Source of the DNA: Paramyrothecium sp. XJ0827
Lineage: Eukaryota; Ascomycota; Sordariomycetes; Hypocreales; Stachybotryaceae
Direction of reading: 5' to 3'
NCBI GenBank assembly: GCA_020881915.1
Contig: JAJFPB010000009.1
Coordinates: 2,046,001-2,110,000 of the forward strand
DNA: 64,000 nucleotides
The translations under genes were made by a program, and so were the position numbers. Positions within the stretch are counted from its first letter, which is position 1. The number at the start of each line of letters is the position of its first letter. Below the pieces are notes generated by a model. That model worked only from the letters and a program-made list of their open reading frames with translations, was not told where the DNA came from and did no database searches. Of this stretch, positions 36,255 through 47,130 are shown in pieces.

Positions 36255-37764
36255 ATGACTGTTATCCTGAGCCAGTTGCAGCAGACAATGGATCCCGTGA
36301 TCGCAGCTCAAGTTTACAACAGCAAACATTGCCCTCTCACTCGGCTGCCGGAAGAGATTTTACTGCAAATTCTTGACTGCACCCAAGGTGATGACATCGT
36401 GATGTATTGCGTACGACGCGTATCGGCAGTTTGCCGACGCCTTGTCTACTCAACAAGAAGCTGGAAAAGACTGGAAGGTTACGAGATCAACTACAGGCTC
36501 TATACTGAGTCACTGTGTTCGCCTCGACGTGTAGACAAGGATCGCCTGGTCACCCTCAAACGGAAAGATGAGCTCTGTGACACATGTCGAAGAAAAGAGA
36601 CATTTTTTGGTGTATTATGGGGGACAAAAAGCTGGCGAAAATGCATTTTTAGAGGCGGCGTCCGGAGCTTTTGCTCTGAGTGTCAAGTCTACCACGACGA
36701 CAGAGAATTCTGTCCCGACATTTCTGGAAAGCCACACGAACCTGCAAGGGCCGTACAGGGAAAGTAGTGTTATGTGAACATGTGCAAGTCTCTTGGGCCA
36801 GAATTGGGGCGCACATCATGCATTGGCAGATGTGCCGGCCTGGGGAGTGGGATGACTGCCTGGAGCACTTCAGCATCGAGTGTCATGACCCAAGCCACGA
36901 TACACGCTGTACCGCTGAAGGGACGCCAACTTGGCCTCGAGTAAGTCTCCAGAAGTCACACTACATTAACGGGATCGTGAACTTGAGCCTGGAGTGGACA
37001 CCCCATAGTGGCCTCGATGCCATAACTGTGAACGAAGAATTGCGGGCCAGTGCCTCTGATCTGAGGACAGTGTTTCAGAGGCAGCGAGAAGGTGCAGCTC
37101 GTAGACTATCGCCGAGGTCCCCCCCCGGGTTATTTACCTGAATTTGGATGTCTATCTACAAATCTAGCCACAAATGACGTTTGTCACTGTCTTTATTACG
37201 AGGGTGGTGATCATCGCAAGTTACCGGTGGATTCCTCGACTGTTCACAGATCAGTATTTGGGCCAAACGCGACTTGTCGTTCGCATCATCTCGACCACGG
37301 GTATGGCTATGGAGGCAATGGATACAGTATCGAACTGAAAAGCCACAGGCCCATGGGTCCTGACGGCCCGGCTTGCCTCATGACTACTTACAAGTACGAT
37401 ATCATGGTATGCCGGATGAGAGACATGCTGAGCATAAACCCAACGCATCAATGGCTTCACGCCATGGACGTAGATACCTATCCTCGCCGTGCGGGTAGCT
37501 GCCAGGATCAGGCGTGCCTTAACTGTTTTAGGGGCTCTCCTTACTCGGGAAAAAGATGTTGTCGGATGGTGTCGTAGGGATTTCGCCGAAGATGGCGTTT
37601 GGGTTCCGAGCTCGTTGCCAAGAAAGCTATGGAAGGAATGGGAGCGAGCTCTTTCGGCATTTTGGTCACATTTATCTATTGTTCAACGAGTGTCTCGCTG
37701 CTCTGTAGCTGACAGGCAATTGCACCGTGGCAGCATTTCGTCTAGCAAGGGTATTGGATGGTAG
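36255..37764 (+). pseudogene. F-box family pseudogene with three frame changes
   Basis: One protein family can be followed through changing frames. Frame one (36255-about 36730) has the F-box (LTRLPEEILLQILDCTQGDD...VSAVCRRLVYS) and the Cys pairs LCDTCR and FCSECQVYHDDREFC. About 36725-36740 the family continues in another frame: RTCKGRTGKVVLCEHVQVSW...HWQMCRPGEWDDCLEHFSIECHDPSH. At an eight-C run (37119-37126) it moves again: PGYLPEFGCLSTN...CHCLYYEG. About 37500-37540 it moves a third time, to ALLTREKDVVGWCRRDFAEDGVWVP. No room for introns exists at the first two shifts. All other genes nearby are open, so sequencing error is a less likely cause than real decay, though the C8 run could be one. 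An intact copy would be a cytosolic SCF substrate adaptor. Confidence 0.75.
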
Positions 37765-38570
37765 ATGTTAGCTTCCCATTGAACTTAGACCGTTCTGTTC
37801 TCGGATCTCCGGCCAGGCACGGCTGTCGTAGATGAACAATTATGCTCGTTTAAGGTCTCTCTGCCTAACTAGTCTAGCTTCAACTATGATGCTTACGGAG
37901 ACTGTGTTCCGCCCTGCTCATCTTCCCAGACGGCTTTACTTTACCTAAACACGCAAGTGCCGAGGACAATGCACCCCGCTTGAGGAGCGGCAGGTGTGGT
38001 AAGTAAAAGTCGGTCTGCTCCGTTTCAGTCCAAATATAGCGCCCTGCTGTCATGGTGTGTGCGCTGCATTTTGCCTACATGGGATGAGGAGCTGAGTCTT
38101 CTGGCCCGGGGTCACTTTCAATGACACTTCAATACCCGGAGCCGCACAGACTCTATGCAAGCCACCTGCGAGGTAAGCCCTTCCATCTCGTATTCAGAAG
38201 AAACTCTCTCCGTTGCCAAGCGCCATTAGCTGCAACCATGCTGCTCCAGCAGCACTCGAACCCTAGGTGTTGTAGGATGGCTGGTCTTAACGTTACAAAA
38301 TTCATTTCGGGAACCGCAGGTAGTTACTTAGTCCAGATTTAGTCAATTAGACGAACTGGTATCTCGGAGAGAATACAGGATCTGACTTGGTCTTGAGGCT
38401 CCAGGTTTGGGTCTGGGCCATTATCAGCTTTGGTTCTTGGTTTGCCGATTTGCTTCACATCTCGTATTGTAGCCTTGGCGCAGATCATGCGTGTCCCCTT
38501 GTTTCTGCCGCATGACTTCAACTGGAGACATGCATAGGCGCCTGGGTGTCCAGATACAGACAGACACAGG
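37765..38570. other. intergenic upstream of the secreted mini-protein gene
   Basis: No supported gene; minor frames without domains. It presumably includes the upstream promoter of the gene at 38657. Confidence 0.5.
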
Positions 38571-38576
38571 TATAAA
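38571..38576 (+). promoter_or_regulatory. TATA box of the secreted mini-protein gene
   Basis: TATAAA 86 bp before the ATG, followed by an A/C-rich leader of the kind common before strongly expressed fungal secreted-protein genes. Confidence 0.55.
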
Positions 38577-38656
38577 GGGATCGGGTTTCGCGGACCATCG
38601 GTCAAGAAGTCATCACAGACACAACCCACCGAACCTACCAAAATCAATCAATCACC

Positions 38657-38947
38657 ATGAAGTCCACTCTTCTCACCCTCCTAGCTGTTGCCACCAGTGC
38701 ACTTGCTGCTCCCCGCCCACAAAGGTAGGTGGAACAAGAAATTTCTGCCAAAGATCCCATGGGTTAATCGTGTCTTCAAACTAGCAATGCCTGCCCGCTT
38801 CTGGCCTTCTACGTGGACCGTGGTGACCCGACGCCGGAGCCATGCACCAGCTTTTGCAAGAGCTACGGAGGAGAGTGCGTTGTTCAAGATTGCCCTGAGG
38901 AGCCCGAGGCCCTTTGCTTCGCGCAGTGCGAGAACTGCAGCAATTAA
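38657..38947 (+). CDS. small secreted eight-cysteine protein (effector-like)
   Basis: Two exons: 38657-38724 and 38785-38947, with a 60-nt intron (GTAGGT...AACTAG), giving 76 residues; too small and too split to show as one open frame. Exon 1 is a textbook signal peptide (MKSTLLTLLAVATSALAAP), and the intron lies just after it, as in many fungal secreted-peptide genes. The mature part of about 57 residues has eight cysteines at roughly regular spacing (ACP, PCT, FCK, ECV, DCP, LCF, QCE, NCS), enough for four disulfides, and ends in CENCSN. It is acidic and Pro-containing. No named fold is evident. A secreted effector, antimicrobial or signalling peptide are all possible; none can be chosen from sequence. 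Confidence 0.75.
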
Positions 38948-39439
38948 GAAGGGTGTTCTCCAGAACAAGACAGACAGGACGAATAAAGCCGTTGGAATGT
39001 CATGTAACGCCACACTATGCAACGGTGATAATTAGGTGACATCGAAAATAGTTCGGTGACTAATTGAGACTTCCTGGACCTTTGATTCCTTTGCAATCAT
39101 GACTTTGATTTAACCGCGTCACCGTATCGTAATGATCATTGCAAAGAGTGTCCCAAAAAGTCTAAACTAGCAAAACCCGTACTACTAGACTAGAATTAAG
39201 CCTAGGCCTCCACGCACTCGCATCTTTTATGTTACAGTCGGTCCTATGGTGGGAGTTGGTGTGGGACTTTGTATGGAACTTGGGTCTTCTCATTTTGTTT
39301 ATCATGCTGCTGATCTACAGTTATGCGTCATCTACTGATATAAGACATATTGTAAAGAATGAACGAAATTGTGGCCCTGGCTAGCAAAGACCACTATCAT
39401 AATTGACAATACGAAGACACAACAGTCTACAGCCTAACT
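38948..39439. other. intergenic, nothing recognised
   Basis: 3' flanks of the mini-protein gene and the convergent DJ-1-like gene. No frame of note. Confidence 0.5.
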
Positions 39440-40195
39440 TTACGCTAGCATCTTGATGAACTGGTCACCGAGCGAGTTGGCTGCTAGAGGATTGCCACCA
39501 GACACCACCTCTCTGTCGACAGTGATGTATCCAGCCTTCTCCTTGATCCCCTCAACCATCTCCGCACCAGCCTCTCTCAACGCAGATTCTACCTTGGGGA
39601 TTTCACCACCAAGTATCGTCTCCATCACCTTCTCCTCGGCATCGCTCCAGCTGCTGATCTTGTAGCCCTTGTATGCAAAGGTGCCGTCACCGCTCTGTTG
39701 CGTGCTTAGAAAGGCGTATGGGCCGTGGCAGATAGCAGCAGTCGGCTTTGACTTGTTGTGGAAGTGCCGCAGGATTCGACCCAGCTCCTTGTCAGCGCCG
39801 AGGTCGCTCAACGGCGCGTGGCCGCCGGGAATGAAGACACCAGCGAATGAGTCCAGCTCCTCGTCGCTAATGCTTTGGAATTTACGCGGTGACGTGAAAC
39901 CGTTCTCGCGCTTCATCCGCTCCAGAACAGCCTCCTCCTTCTGCCGCTCATAGAAGCCGCCGGCAATGCTGGCAAAGTACCAGCTGTTGGGGTCGGGCTT
40001 TGGCTCCTGGCCCTTTGGCGATGCAAAGGTAAGCTCGTAGCCTTCTTGTAGGAGCTTCTCAACCGGTCGCGTCAACTCGGCGACGAAGAAGCCGGAATCT
40101 TGCTGCACTTCCTTACCCGCATCATCGCCCGAAGTCTTCTTCAGTGGGAACGCGTGAGCGTCGCTGAGGATGATGAGGATCTTTTTAGCAGCCAT
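39440..40195 (-). CDS. DJ-1/ThiJ/PfpI superfamily protein (Hsp31/glyoxalase III-like)
   Basis: Single exon, 251 residues from the ATG at 40195 (MAAKKILIIL). The frame is open further upstream, but the Rossmann-like first strand begins right at this methionine. It carries the nucleophile elbow AAICHGPYAF (Cys about 156, His 157), the conserved Glu in GFFVAELTRP (about residue 40), and FIPGGHAPLSDLG. Length and the acidic-residue positions fit Hsp31-type glyoxalase III/chaperones more than short human-DJ-1-type proteins. It would detoxify methylglyoxal-type aldehydes or act in stress response in the cytosol. Activity on a specific substrate is inferred, not shown. A TATATAA element lies about 95 bp upstream. 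Confidence 0.85.
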   Translation of the reverse strand: MAAKKILIILSDAHAFPLKKTSGDDAGKEVQQDSGFFVAELTRPVEKLLQEGYELTFASPKGQEPKPDPNSWYFASIAGGFYERQKEEAVLERMKRENGFTSPRKFQSISDEELDSFAGVFIPGGHAPLSDLGADKELGRILRHFHNKSKPTAAICHGPYAFLSTQQSGDGTFAYKGYKISSWSDAEEKVMETILGGEIPKVESALREAGAEMVEGIKEKAGYITVDREVVSGGNPLAANSLGDQFIKMLA

Positions 40196-40286
40196 TTTGA
40201 TACGTATTATGGTGTTTGGTTGGTTTTTTAATTCGAGTTTACAGATTGCAGGGTTGGTTAAAAGTATGGCCTGCCTTCCAAATGTG

Positions 40287-40293
40287 TTATATA
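40287..40293 (-). promoter_or_regulatory. TATA-like element of the DJ-1-like gene
   Basis: Reads TATATAA on the minus strand, about 95 bp before the ATG at 40195. Confidence 0.45.
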
Positions 40294-40622
40294 TTGCTTC
40301 ATACCCATGACGGCCCCATGACGTAAATGACTCTGTCTCCGGACTGACACACAACTGATGTCACCGCTCCTGCTCTCGCGGAGGGTTTTTTGCAATGCCA
40401 TCTTCAGTGGCGCCTATTTGATCGGAAACTAATTGAATGATTGAGTTTAGTGCGAATTCGTTGCCTAAAGGGGGAGGCAAAATAGAAATCACCAATTTTT
40501 TGGGGGGACATGTCACGATGCTCTTGGTATATACGTAGTCTATTGCCACTATTTCAACAGAGCCTATTTTCGACCTTGGTTTCAATTTGAACATCGCAGA
40601 AAAACGAGCCGAAAGGAGCGAT

Positions 40623-42745
40623 CTACAAGTCGATCCAGCGCGCCATCCAGGTGTCTGTGATCTGCTTGGCTTCGTCCACCAGGCCCATATCCAAGAGTAG
40701 CTGCACCACGCCTCGTGCCGAGCTCTCAATTGCGCTGAAGATCCAAGAGTGCGTGATGCTTGTGTGCTCACCAATGAAGACCGTGTTGAACTCGGTGTGG
40801 AAGAACGCGGGCAGATACAGCTGCTGTTGAGGCACAATAGGCAAGGCAAAGGCACCGGCGTGGTGCTCGTTGTGTTCCCAGCACTGACGCTCGTAGTTGC
40901 CGGTCCAGTTGTCGTCCACGACGCTACCGTGCACCTCAACAAGAGCTCTGTGGATGAATGCGATGTGCTCGTCCTCTGACATGGTGCAGGCCACCGTGGC
41001 GTCGTAGTCGGAGAGGTAAGAAGCCATTAGCACACCAGGGCCGGTGGAGTTCAGGTCCCACGATGGGTAGCACACCTGGCCCAGCAAGGGGTTGTTGATG
41101 CGGGTGCAGCCTCCGAAGATCGGCTGGTCGAGGTGCTCCCACCATCGTGTCTTGTATTGGATGGCGATCTTGGCCGCGCCTCCAAATACTGTCCTGTCGA
41201 TGGCGCGTCGCATCAAGCTCGAGTAAGCAGGAAGCTTCCAGTACTTTAACAAGTTGAAGGGGACGCTGTTGAGCACGTAATCGAAACGCTCGGTCTGAGT
41301 GTTGTCCTCGAATGGGTTGCTGCCGGTCGGTCGCCAAGAAACAGACAACGTTTTGTTGCAGTTATACTTGACAGCATTGACCTTGGCGCCGAGGTGAATT
41401 CTGTCCTGTATGATTGGCCAGAAAGCTTCAGGCAGCCTGCTCAGCCCTCCCTTGATGGTCACCCACTTGCTGGCAAGGAAGTACACGGTCTCGTACTCCC
41501 ACATCGGCCAGACGACATGGGACGGCGTGACCTCGTCAGTGGTGTTGAGGTCGGTGCCGATGACCTTGCGCAGGTACTCAACTTCCGAAAAGTCGAACAT
41601 GCCCGTGGCAACGGCTTCTTTGTGGGCCCGGAAAACGTCCTTGGCGTAGAACCTGATGCGCTCCTTGTCGAGGCCCTTGAAGTCATCCAGAGCTTGAAGT
41701 GCCTCCTCAGCTCCGGTAGCATTGGAATAGACAACAGGCTCGGCATAAGCCGGGTTGTTTGCAACTTCAGTCCTGCTGGGAAACGTCCCGTCGGGGCGAC
41801 GTTTGGAGGTTGAGACGGGGGTGTTGGGCGACGTCTGGATCCAGTCCCAGAACTTAACTTGCAGTGTCTCGTTGCCAGCGTTGATCTCGTTGAGAACATC
41901 AGCTAGTTGAAAAACCATGCGCTGATCCATAATGGGGAACGTCTCGTTCGTGTCCGAGTCGGTAATCTCCAACGGGAAGCGCATAGGTCCCATTTCATGG
42001 TATTGGCCTTCCTCAGGTGCAGTGCCGTTGAGATACGCCGTCATGACGCGGCCACCGATACGATTAGAAGACTCAAGGATCTTCCAGTTGTGAACGCCAA
42101 CAGAGTCCAGCATCAACTAGATTATGGACATTAGTTCCCATATTGAATGGATCCCGAAGACATCGTACTTACCCCAGCGGTGAGACCGGCCATTCCTCCT
42201 CCGAGAATGCCAAATGTCTTGTTCTTGCTGGCAGCGACAAAAGCATCATCTGGTTGCTTTTGCTTGAGATAGGCGACACCGTCGAACCAGGGACCCATAG
42301 GATCGGCGACATCCGCGAAAGTCTTTCTGTCACGTCGGCTGAGGCGCTTCTTGACAGTGAGCTTTTCAGACTGGCCAATCAATTGGTCGTCCAAATAGGC
42401 GCGCAAACATCCATCCTTCACATCAGAGGATGTGACCCAAACGAATTTCTTCGGCTGCTGCTTCTCCCACTCGGCGTGGCGCTCCGCCAAAGGATGACTG
42501 CCGACATGGGTGGTACCGATCTTGTGCTCAGCCTCTGACTGAACTGCTCCGTCCTCGCATGAGCCGTAGGTAATGGCCAACTGGCCGGCCACGTCTCCCA
42601 CGTAGTCAACAACGATGTTGTGGACGCCGCTTTGGGTGACTTCCGAGGGAGAGACGAATGAGATCGATCTCTCGGAGACGGGCGTTGCACCCGACCTCTG
42701 GAGCAGAAGGCCAAGCAAGGGCAGCACAGCCGAAGGTGTATGCAT
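40623..42745 (-). CDS. secreted L-amino acid oxidase (flavin amine oxidase family)
   Basis: Two exons: 42745-42173 and 42116-40623, with a 56-nt intron (GTAAGT...ATCTAG) that splits the FAD-binding motif; 688 residues. The ATG at 42745 (MHTPSAVLPLLGLLLQ) opens a signal peptide; an in-frame TTG further upstream is not a start. After a roughly 170-residue N-terminal region comes the dinucleotide-binding FGILGGGMAGLTAGLMLDSVG, then the GG-type IGGRV, and near the C-terminus FNTVFIGEHTSITHSWIFSAIESSARGVVQLL, which closes the FAD site. It should oxidise L-amino acids to keto acids, releasing ammonia and hydrogen peroxide outside the cell. Many sequons. The length fits fungal L-amino acid oxidases. 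It shares strand and neighbourhood with a secreted amidase, suggesting nitrogen scavenging. Confidence 0.88.
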
Positions 42746-43703
42746 GGCTAGATAACTTGATTGCAACTTCTGTCCCAAGGGATGCGAGGCGGGATCTCAG
42801 GTCACATCGGCGCAACGAGCAGATCTTAAATGCACACGTATCTCCTCTACACTAACTGGTTATTGCATCGCGGCCTCCACCCGTCTTTGGTTCAGACTTC
42901 GGTGGGAGACCCGACCCATGTTCCCTGGACGCCGCATACGGCAAACAGAAATCACGCATATGCCGGTAATTTGTTCATTTGCTACGTAGCATAGCTGCCC
43001 ACTTTGGAACCGGTTTTGAGAGGCTGGACGATGGCTTAGCTCACCCAAGACCCTAGTCTATCTATAAGGGTTCTCTAGTTGCCTTTATGCTTATCTACAA
43101 CGGGAAGAACGTGGAGAAACAGCCGACGAATGATCCGGAACGAATTGAAATTCTAGCATCGATCAACAGGCTAGCTTGAATTGGCAGGTCCAGTGCGTGG
43201 TGCATGCCTGTGTCTTCTCCAAAGCGACTCTGCGTAACATTCCCGATAGGCAGATGCGCGAGGCCACCATCCCTGCCTCGGGTTGGCCGCTGCAGTTCCA
43301 CAGAGAATTCTATGAGTGCAACTCCATTAGTAAAAGAATTTCATCATGTTTTCGGAGGCAGGATACCAGTTAATAACGAATCGCCCTTCTTGAAGGAATC
43401 GGGAGCTACCTCTCACAAGTTGTCCAAGCAGGAGCAACAGCAGCGAGTTTTGTCCAGATGTTTTTCTAAGGTCGACACGAGCGTTTCAAATGAAATGGTA
43501 AAGACCTCAGCAAATGGCGATACGTTGAAGAAACTTGCCGGAAAGCCATTGTCTAGTTCACACATTTCTGGAACTTCAACCACAATCTACAATTTTCCAA
43601 AAGACTTCGTCCTTGTGGGAAGCCATTTCAATGCCATATACTTGGATTTCCTTCATGGACTGCATTCCAAGCTAGATATTCATAATTATTTTTCTATCTT
43701 TGT
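42746..43703. other. intergenic between oxidase and amidase genes
   Basis: The promoter of the oxidase lies here. A 182-codon plus-strand frame (43204-43752) has an ATG but no domain and runs into the amidase 3' end; not called. Confidence 0.45.
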
Positions 43704-45374
43704 TCATGACTTGGTCTCATTACCTCTCTGTCGATACACACCAAGCGGATAGTTGGGCGAAATATTCCCGGTATTGGGTGTGATCACCGGTACGGTTTCG
43801 TACGGCTCCTTGACTTCAACGGAGCTGTTTGCGAATGGTGACATTCGCCTAAAAGGAGCAATCTCGCTGATGTGCTGCGCGAGGTTCAAAATCTTGTCCT
43901 CTGTCCATGGCAACCCGAAAATCTCCATGCCGATAGGCACACCGATGGGCGCATCCTCAGTCGCCGGAGAGAATCCTGCTGGTACCATGACAACAGGTGA
44001 GCCGGTCAGCGCGGCGAGAATGCCGTTGCGGCCGACCTGTGAAGGCGAGCCCAGCTTGACGACAAGGTTCTTCTGCTGGGGATAGATCAGCGCGTCAAGC
44101 TTCTGCTCGCGGAACGTCGAGTGCAACGATGTGGTCAGATTCTGGACGAGACGCTGGCGGTAGTAGTAGGCCGGGTCACCGGTGGAGTTGACAGCCGCAT
44201 TCGAAACATAGGCATACTGGGCCGGGAGAACGACGAACTCGCGGCCAGAGTAGATTTCTTGGAAGCTTTTAGGGAAATCACCCTCGAGCTCTTCTCGCTG
44301 GAGATACTCGTCCAGCAGCTCACGGTACTCGAGTTGTTGAACATCCCGCTCTGCGATGATGGTGTTGGCGTTGAAAATCGGCGACGTGACGTTGACGACT
44401 TTTGCGCCAGCCTTTTCCAGTAGAGACACTATGTGTTGCATAGCTACATTGACGGGTGTCGTCTCGTCGGATGCTGTGTCATTCAAGAAGCCTTGCACGA
44501 GCCCAAGTCTCTTGCCCTTCAGGCTTCCGCCATGAATCGCAGCAGCGTAGTCCTTGCCGGCGAGCTCAGCAGGTACCAAGGCAGTTGTGTTGTCCGCAGC
44601 ATCATATCCAACGCTCGCCATGACCGTCAGTGCTACCGCTAGATCTTTGACGCTTCGACCAATTGCGCCTAAGGTGTCCTGCGTATAGCTGATGGGGATC
44701 ACTCCAGCTCGTGAGATCAGACCCTGCGTAGGTCGAAAGCTAAACAGGTTGTTGGCGCTGGCAGGGCTCCGGAGGCTGTTCACGGTGTCAGTGCCGGTGC
44801 CGAAGACGGAGAAACTCGCTGCCACGGCGGCTCCGGTTCCGCCGCTGCTCCCCCCGGGCGTGCGGGTACGGTCGTATGCATTGATGGTTTGCCCGCCGAG
44901 AGAAGAGACGGCGATGCCTTCGAGAGCAAGCTCATGAAGATTGGCCTTGCCTAGTATAAGGCCGCCTGCCTTCTTGAGGGCAGCAACCGAGGGAGCGTCA
45001 ACGGTGGGTCTGAGATCAGCCAGGGCACGACATCCACCCGTTGTGGGCATTCCGACGGCATCATAGTTGTCCTTGAGCAGGATCGGAACGCAGAACAGAG
45101 AGCCTGTGGCATTGCCGGCAGCCAGCTGGGCGTCCATCTCATCAGCAATGCTCAGAGCATCGGGATTTAGAGAGATGATGGCGTTTACGGCTGGGTTGTA
45201 TTCCTCAATGCGGGCGATGAAGGAAGATACCACGTCGCGGCAGCTGCTGAGGCCGGTGAAGATTGCATTGTGCACGCTATCAATCGTCGCTTCGCGAGGG
45301 TCAAATGGCTGCGAGTAGGCCGAAGAGACGGCAGCACATGCTGCAGTGAGCAGCAGAGCATGAGTCGCGACCAT
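43704..45374 (-). CDS. secreted amidase (amidase-signature family)
   Basis: Single exon, 556 residues from the ATG at 45374. Signal peptide MVATHALLLTAACAAVSSAYS. The amidase-signature triad Lys-Ser-Ser is seen as Lys in ILLKDNYDAVGMP (about 101), Ser in TPGGSSGGTGAAVAAS (about 176) and Ser in GTGTDTVNSLRSPAS (about 200); the spacings 75 and 24 equal those of fatty acid amide hydrolase. The usual GGSIR around the nucleophile reads VNSLR, so substrate preference may differ from well-known members. Several sequons. It would release ammonia from carboxamides outside the cell. The downstream same-strand L-amino acid oxidase, about 960 bp away, would fit a common nitrogen-acquisition role; co-transcription is not implied. 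Confidence 0.92.
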   Translation of the reverse strand: MVATHALLLTAACAAVSSAYSQPFDPREATIDSVHNAIFTGLSSCRDVVSSFIARIEEYNPAVNAIISLNPDALSIADEMDAQLAAGNATGSLFCVPILLKDNYDAVGMPTTGGCRALADLRPTVDAPSVAALKKAGGLILGKANLHELALEGIAVSSLGGQTINAYDRTRTPGGSSGGTGAAVAASFSVFGTGTDTVNSLRSPASANNLFSFRPTQGLISRAGVIPISYTQDTLGAIGRSVKDLAVALTVMASVGYDAADNTTALVPAELAGKDYAAAIHGGSLKGKRLGLVQGFLNDTASDETTPVNVAMQHIVSLLEKAGAKVVNVTSPIFNANTIIAERDVQQLEYRELLDEYLQREELEGDFPKSFQEIYSGREFVVLPAQYAYVSNAAVNSTGDPAYYYRQRLVQNLTTSLHSTFREQKLDALIYPQQKNLVVKLGSPSQVGRNGILAALTGSPVVMVPAGFSPATEDAPIGVPIGMEIFGLPWTEDKILNLAQHISEIAPFRRMSPFANSSVEVKEPYETVPVITPNTGNISPNYPLGVYRQRGNETKS

Positions 45375-46597
45375 GTCGAAGAGGAGGCCACGGGCGTTAA
45401 GGTCCCGACCAATGTTGTTGAATGCTATGAGGGCACCGTGATGATCAAGACCTACTGGTATTTTATCGCCCCAATGGTCGGTCTGATCGCAGCCTCGAAG
45501 AAATCCCGACGACCAGTCCTCAGGCTCATGATATATGATGGTCGATTGATGTTATGATTCCCACTTGCTGGTCTACCCAAGCGGCAAATCGATTCAATTA
45601 CGTATGCTGAAAACACGCCGATCTTCGCATCCACGCGCCAAGAGCACATCCCGGATACCGACGGTGAGATCAAGCAACAATGACCGGCAATTGATATGAG
45701 ATAAGATCCCATTACTCTCACCCCCAACGATGACGTGTGATCTTGGCGGGCTCCCGCTCACATTTCCCAGAGGTGAAGGCAGAAGCGTGGAGGAGCGAAG
45801 CCGGAGATAACAGGTGGAGGTGGTGGATCAACCCCACAACAAGCGTCGGTTCGGATGGGAAGATCGTCATTGTCGGGATGGACTGATAAGGTTACCCGAT
45901 AGCCTGACCGCCTGGCACCATTTCTATCGGGCGGCAAGTTGCCGCGACAACTTCCGCGATGTGTAATGGGACTTGTTCTCATAAGGTGGATGTATAGAAG
46001 CCTGGGGACACAAGCGCAGTCTTAGTACGGTTTCCACTTCACCCAACCTTTCTGTCAAGTCACAAGATAACTTTGCGATTAGGTTCCTTCAGACTGGAGG
46101 TCCATCTGCCATCGCTCATCCTGCTAGCAAGCCCCGTCAAAGTGACAAAGTGTGGAGTTGAAGGAATGGACGAGACTTTATGTTTTCCTTTGCTGAACTG
46201 ATGAAGGCGGGAAATCCGGAAGTTGACAATTGCTCCCTCATAGATAACAACATTCAATTCCCTTACTGGTCCAAACCCTCGGGCGAGGATCGCAATCAGC
46301 GAAGAGAAGTCACACCCCAATAACTCAAACTCAAACTCAAAGAAACGTGTAAGACGGAAGATCTTGTTTATAGAGCTTCGCGAGGCCTTTCCAGCAGAGC
46401 GCATGTTCACAAGGGCCACCGAGCCGAGCTCTGCTCCGGAGGCCGCGCTCATCAGTGGGGCTTGTGCTCGTCTGTACATAACGCCCTTGACCTTCCGCTT
46501 TCCGCCCATCCAGTCTTTGATATTCCATACAACTTCAAATTCGGCGGATGATCGCCTGCAGCGCTGGTGGCGGCACCAAGATCGGCAAGGGCTCAAT
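45375..46597. other. intergenic, no supported gene
   Basis: A minus frame (46060-46596) has no ATG at its start and no domain. The first few hundred bases next to 45374 are the amidase promoter. Confidence 0.45.
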
Positions 46598-46792
46598 TCA
46601 GGCCTGATGTTGCGACGTCATAAGCCTAGGCAATTTTGCGACTTCTCGATGTCCGTTTTTGCGCGCCCACTGGGCTGGAGCATCTTCTGAATGTTGCATC
46701 TCATCAAGCGATATTCTCGATTGCAAAAATGCAACCATGGCTTTGTCTCGTGGCTTAAAAGGGAAAGAGAATAATGCGCGTGATACCTGCAT
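46598..46792 (-). pseudogene. possible ankyrin-repeat remnant
   Basis: A 64-codon frame contains SEDAPAQWARKNGHREVAKL, which resembles the TPLxWAAxNGHxxVVKLL core of an ankyrin repeat, preceded by KAMVAFLQSR, like the end of a preceding repeat. Only one repeat is convincing, and no flanking repeats were found in the same frame. Could be coincidence. Confidence 0.25.
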
Positions 46793-47130
46793 GAAGCACG
46801 CTATTGGACCGGCGCAAACAACTCCACGATATTCCGCACTGGGTTGGATGTATAGAGCGATGAATACAAATTAGGAATTTAATCACCCTCGGCCACAACG
46901 GCCCGAGCCGCGGCAGGGCATCCAGTGCCCCAGCACGATACTGCATCACCAAGTCACACGTTTCCCTTTCCCCCAGGAGACCAGGGTATGACGCCTAGTT
47001 GCCCAGGGTAGAGGTGTTGACGTGGTTCCCGCGTCCGCCTGTCAGCAGGAGACCTGACGCCACGTTGAACGGGCAGATTATGCACCTGGCCCTGACCCTG
47101 CCCTGCCCTGTGCGCCATGGTCGCTCAGGA
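46793..47130. other. intergenic, 3' flank of the FSH hydrolase gene
   Basis: CCCTGACCCTGCCCTGCCCTG-like C-rich words occur at about 47090-47112. No gene recognised. Confidence 0.4.

Noticed and set aside
40361..40942. 193-codon minus-strand frame rich in Ser/Arg
   Set aside because: Alternative-frame shadow of the L-amino acid oxidase C-terminal exon.
43204..43752. 182-codon plus-strand frame with an ATG
   Set aside because: No domain, no signal peptide, overlaps the amidase 3' end; length alone is not enough.
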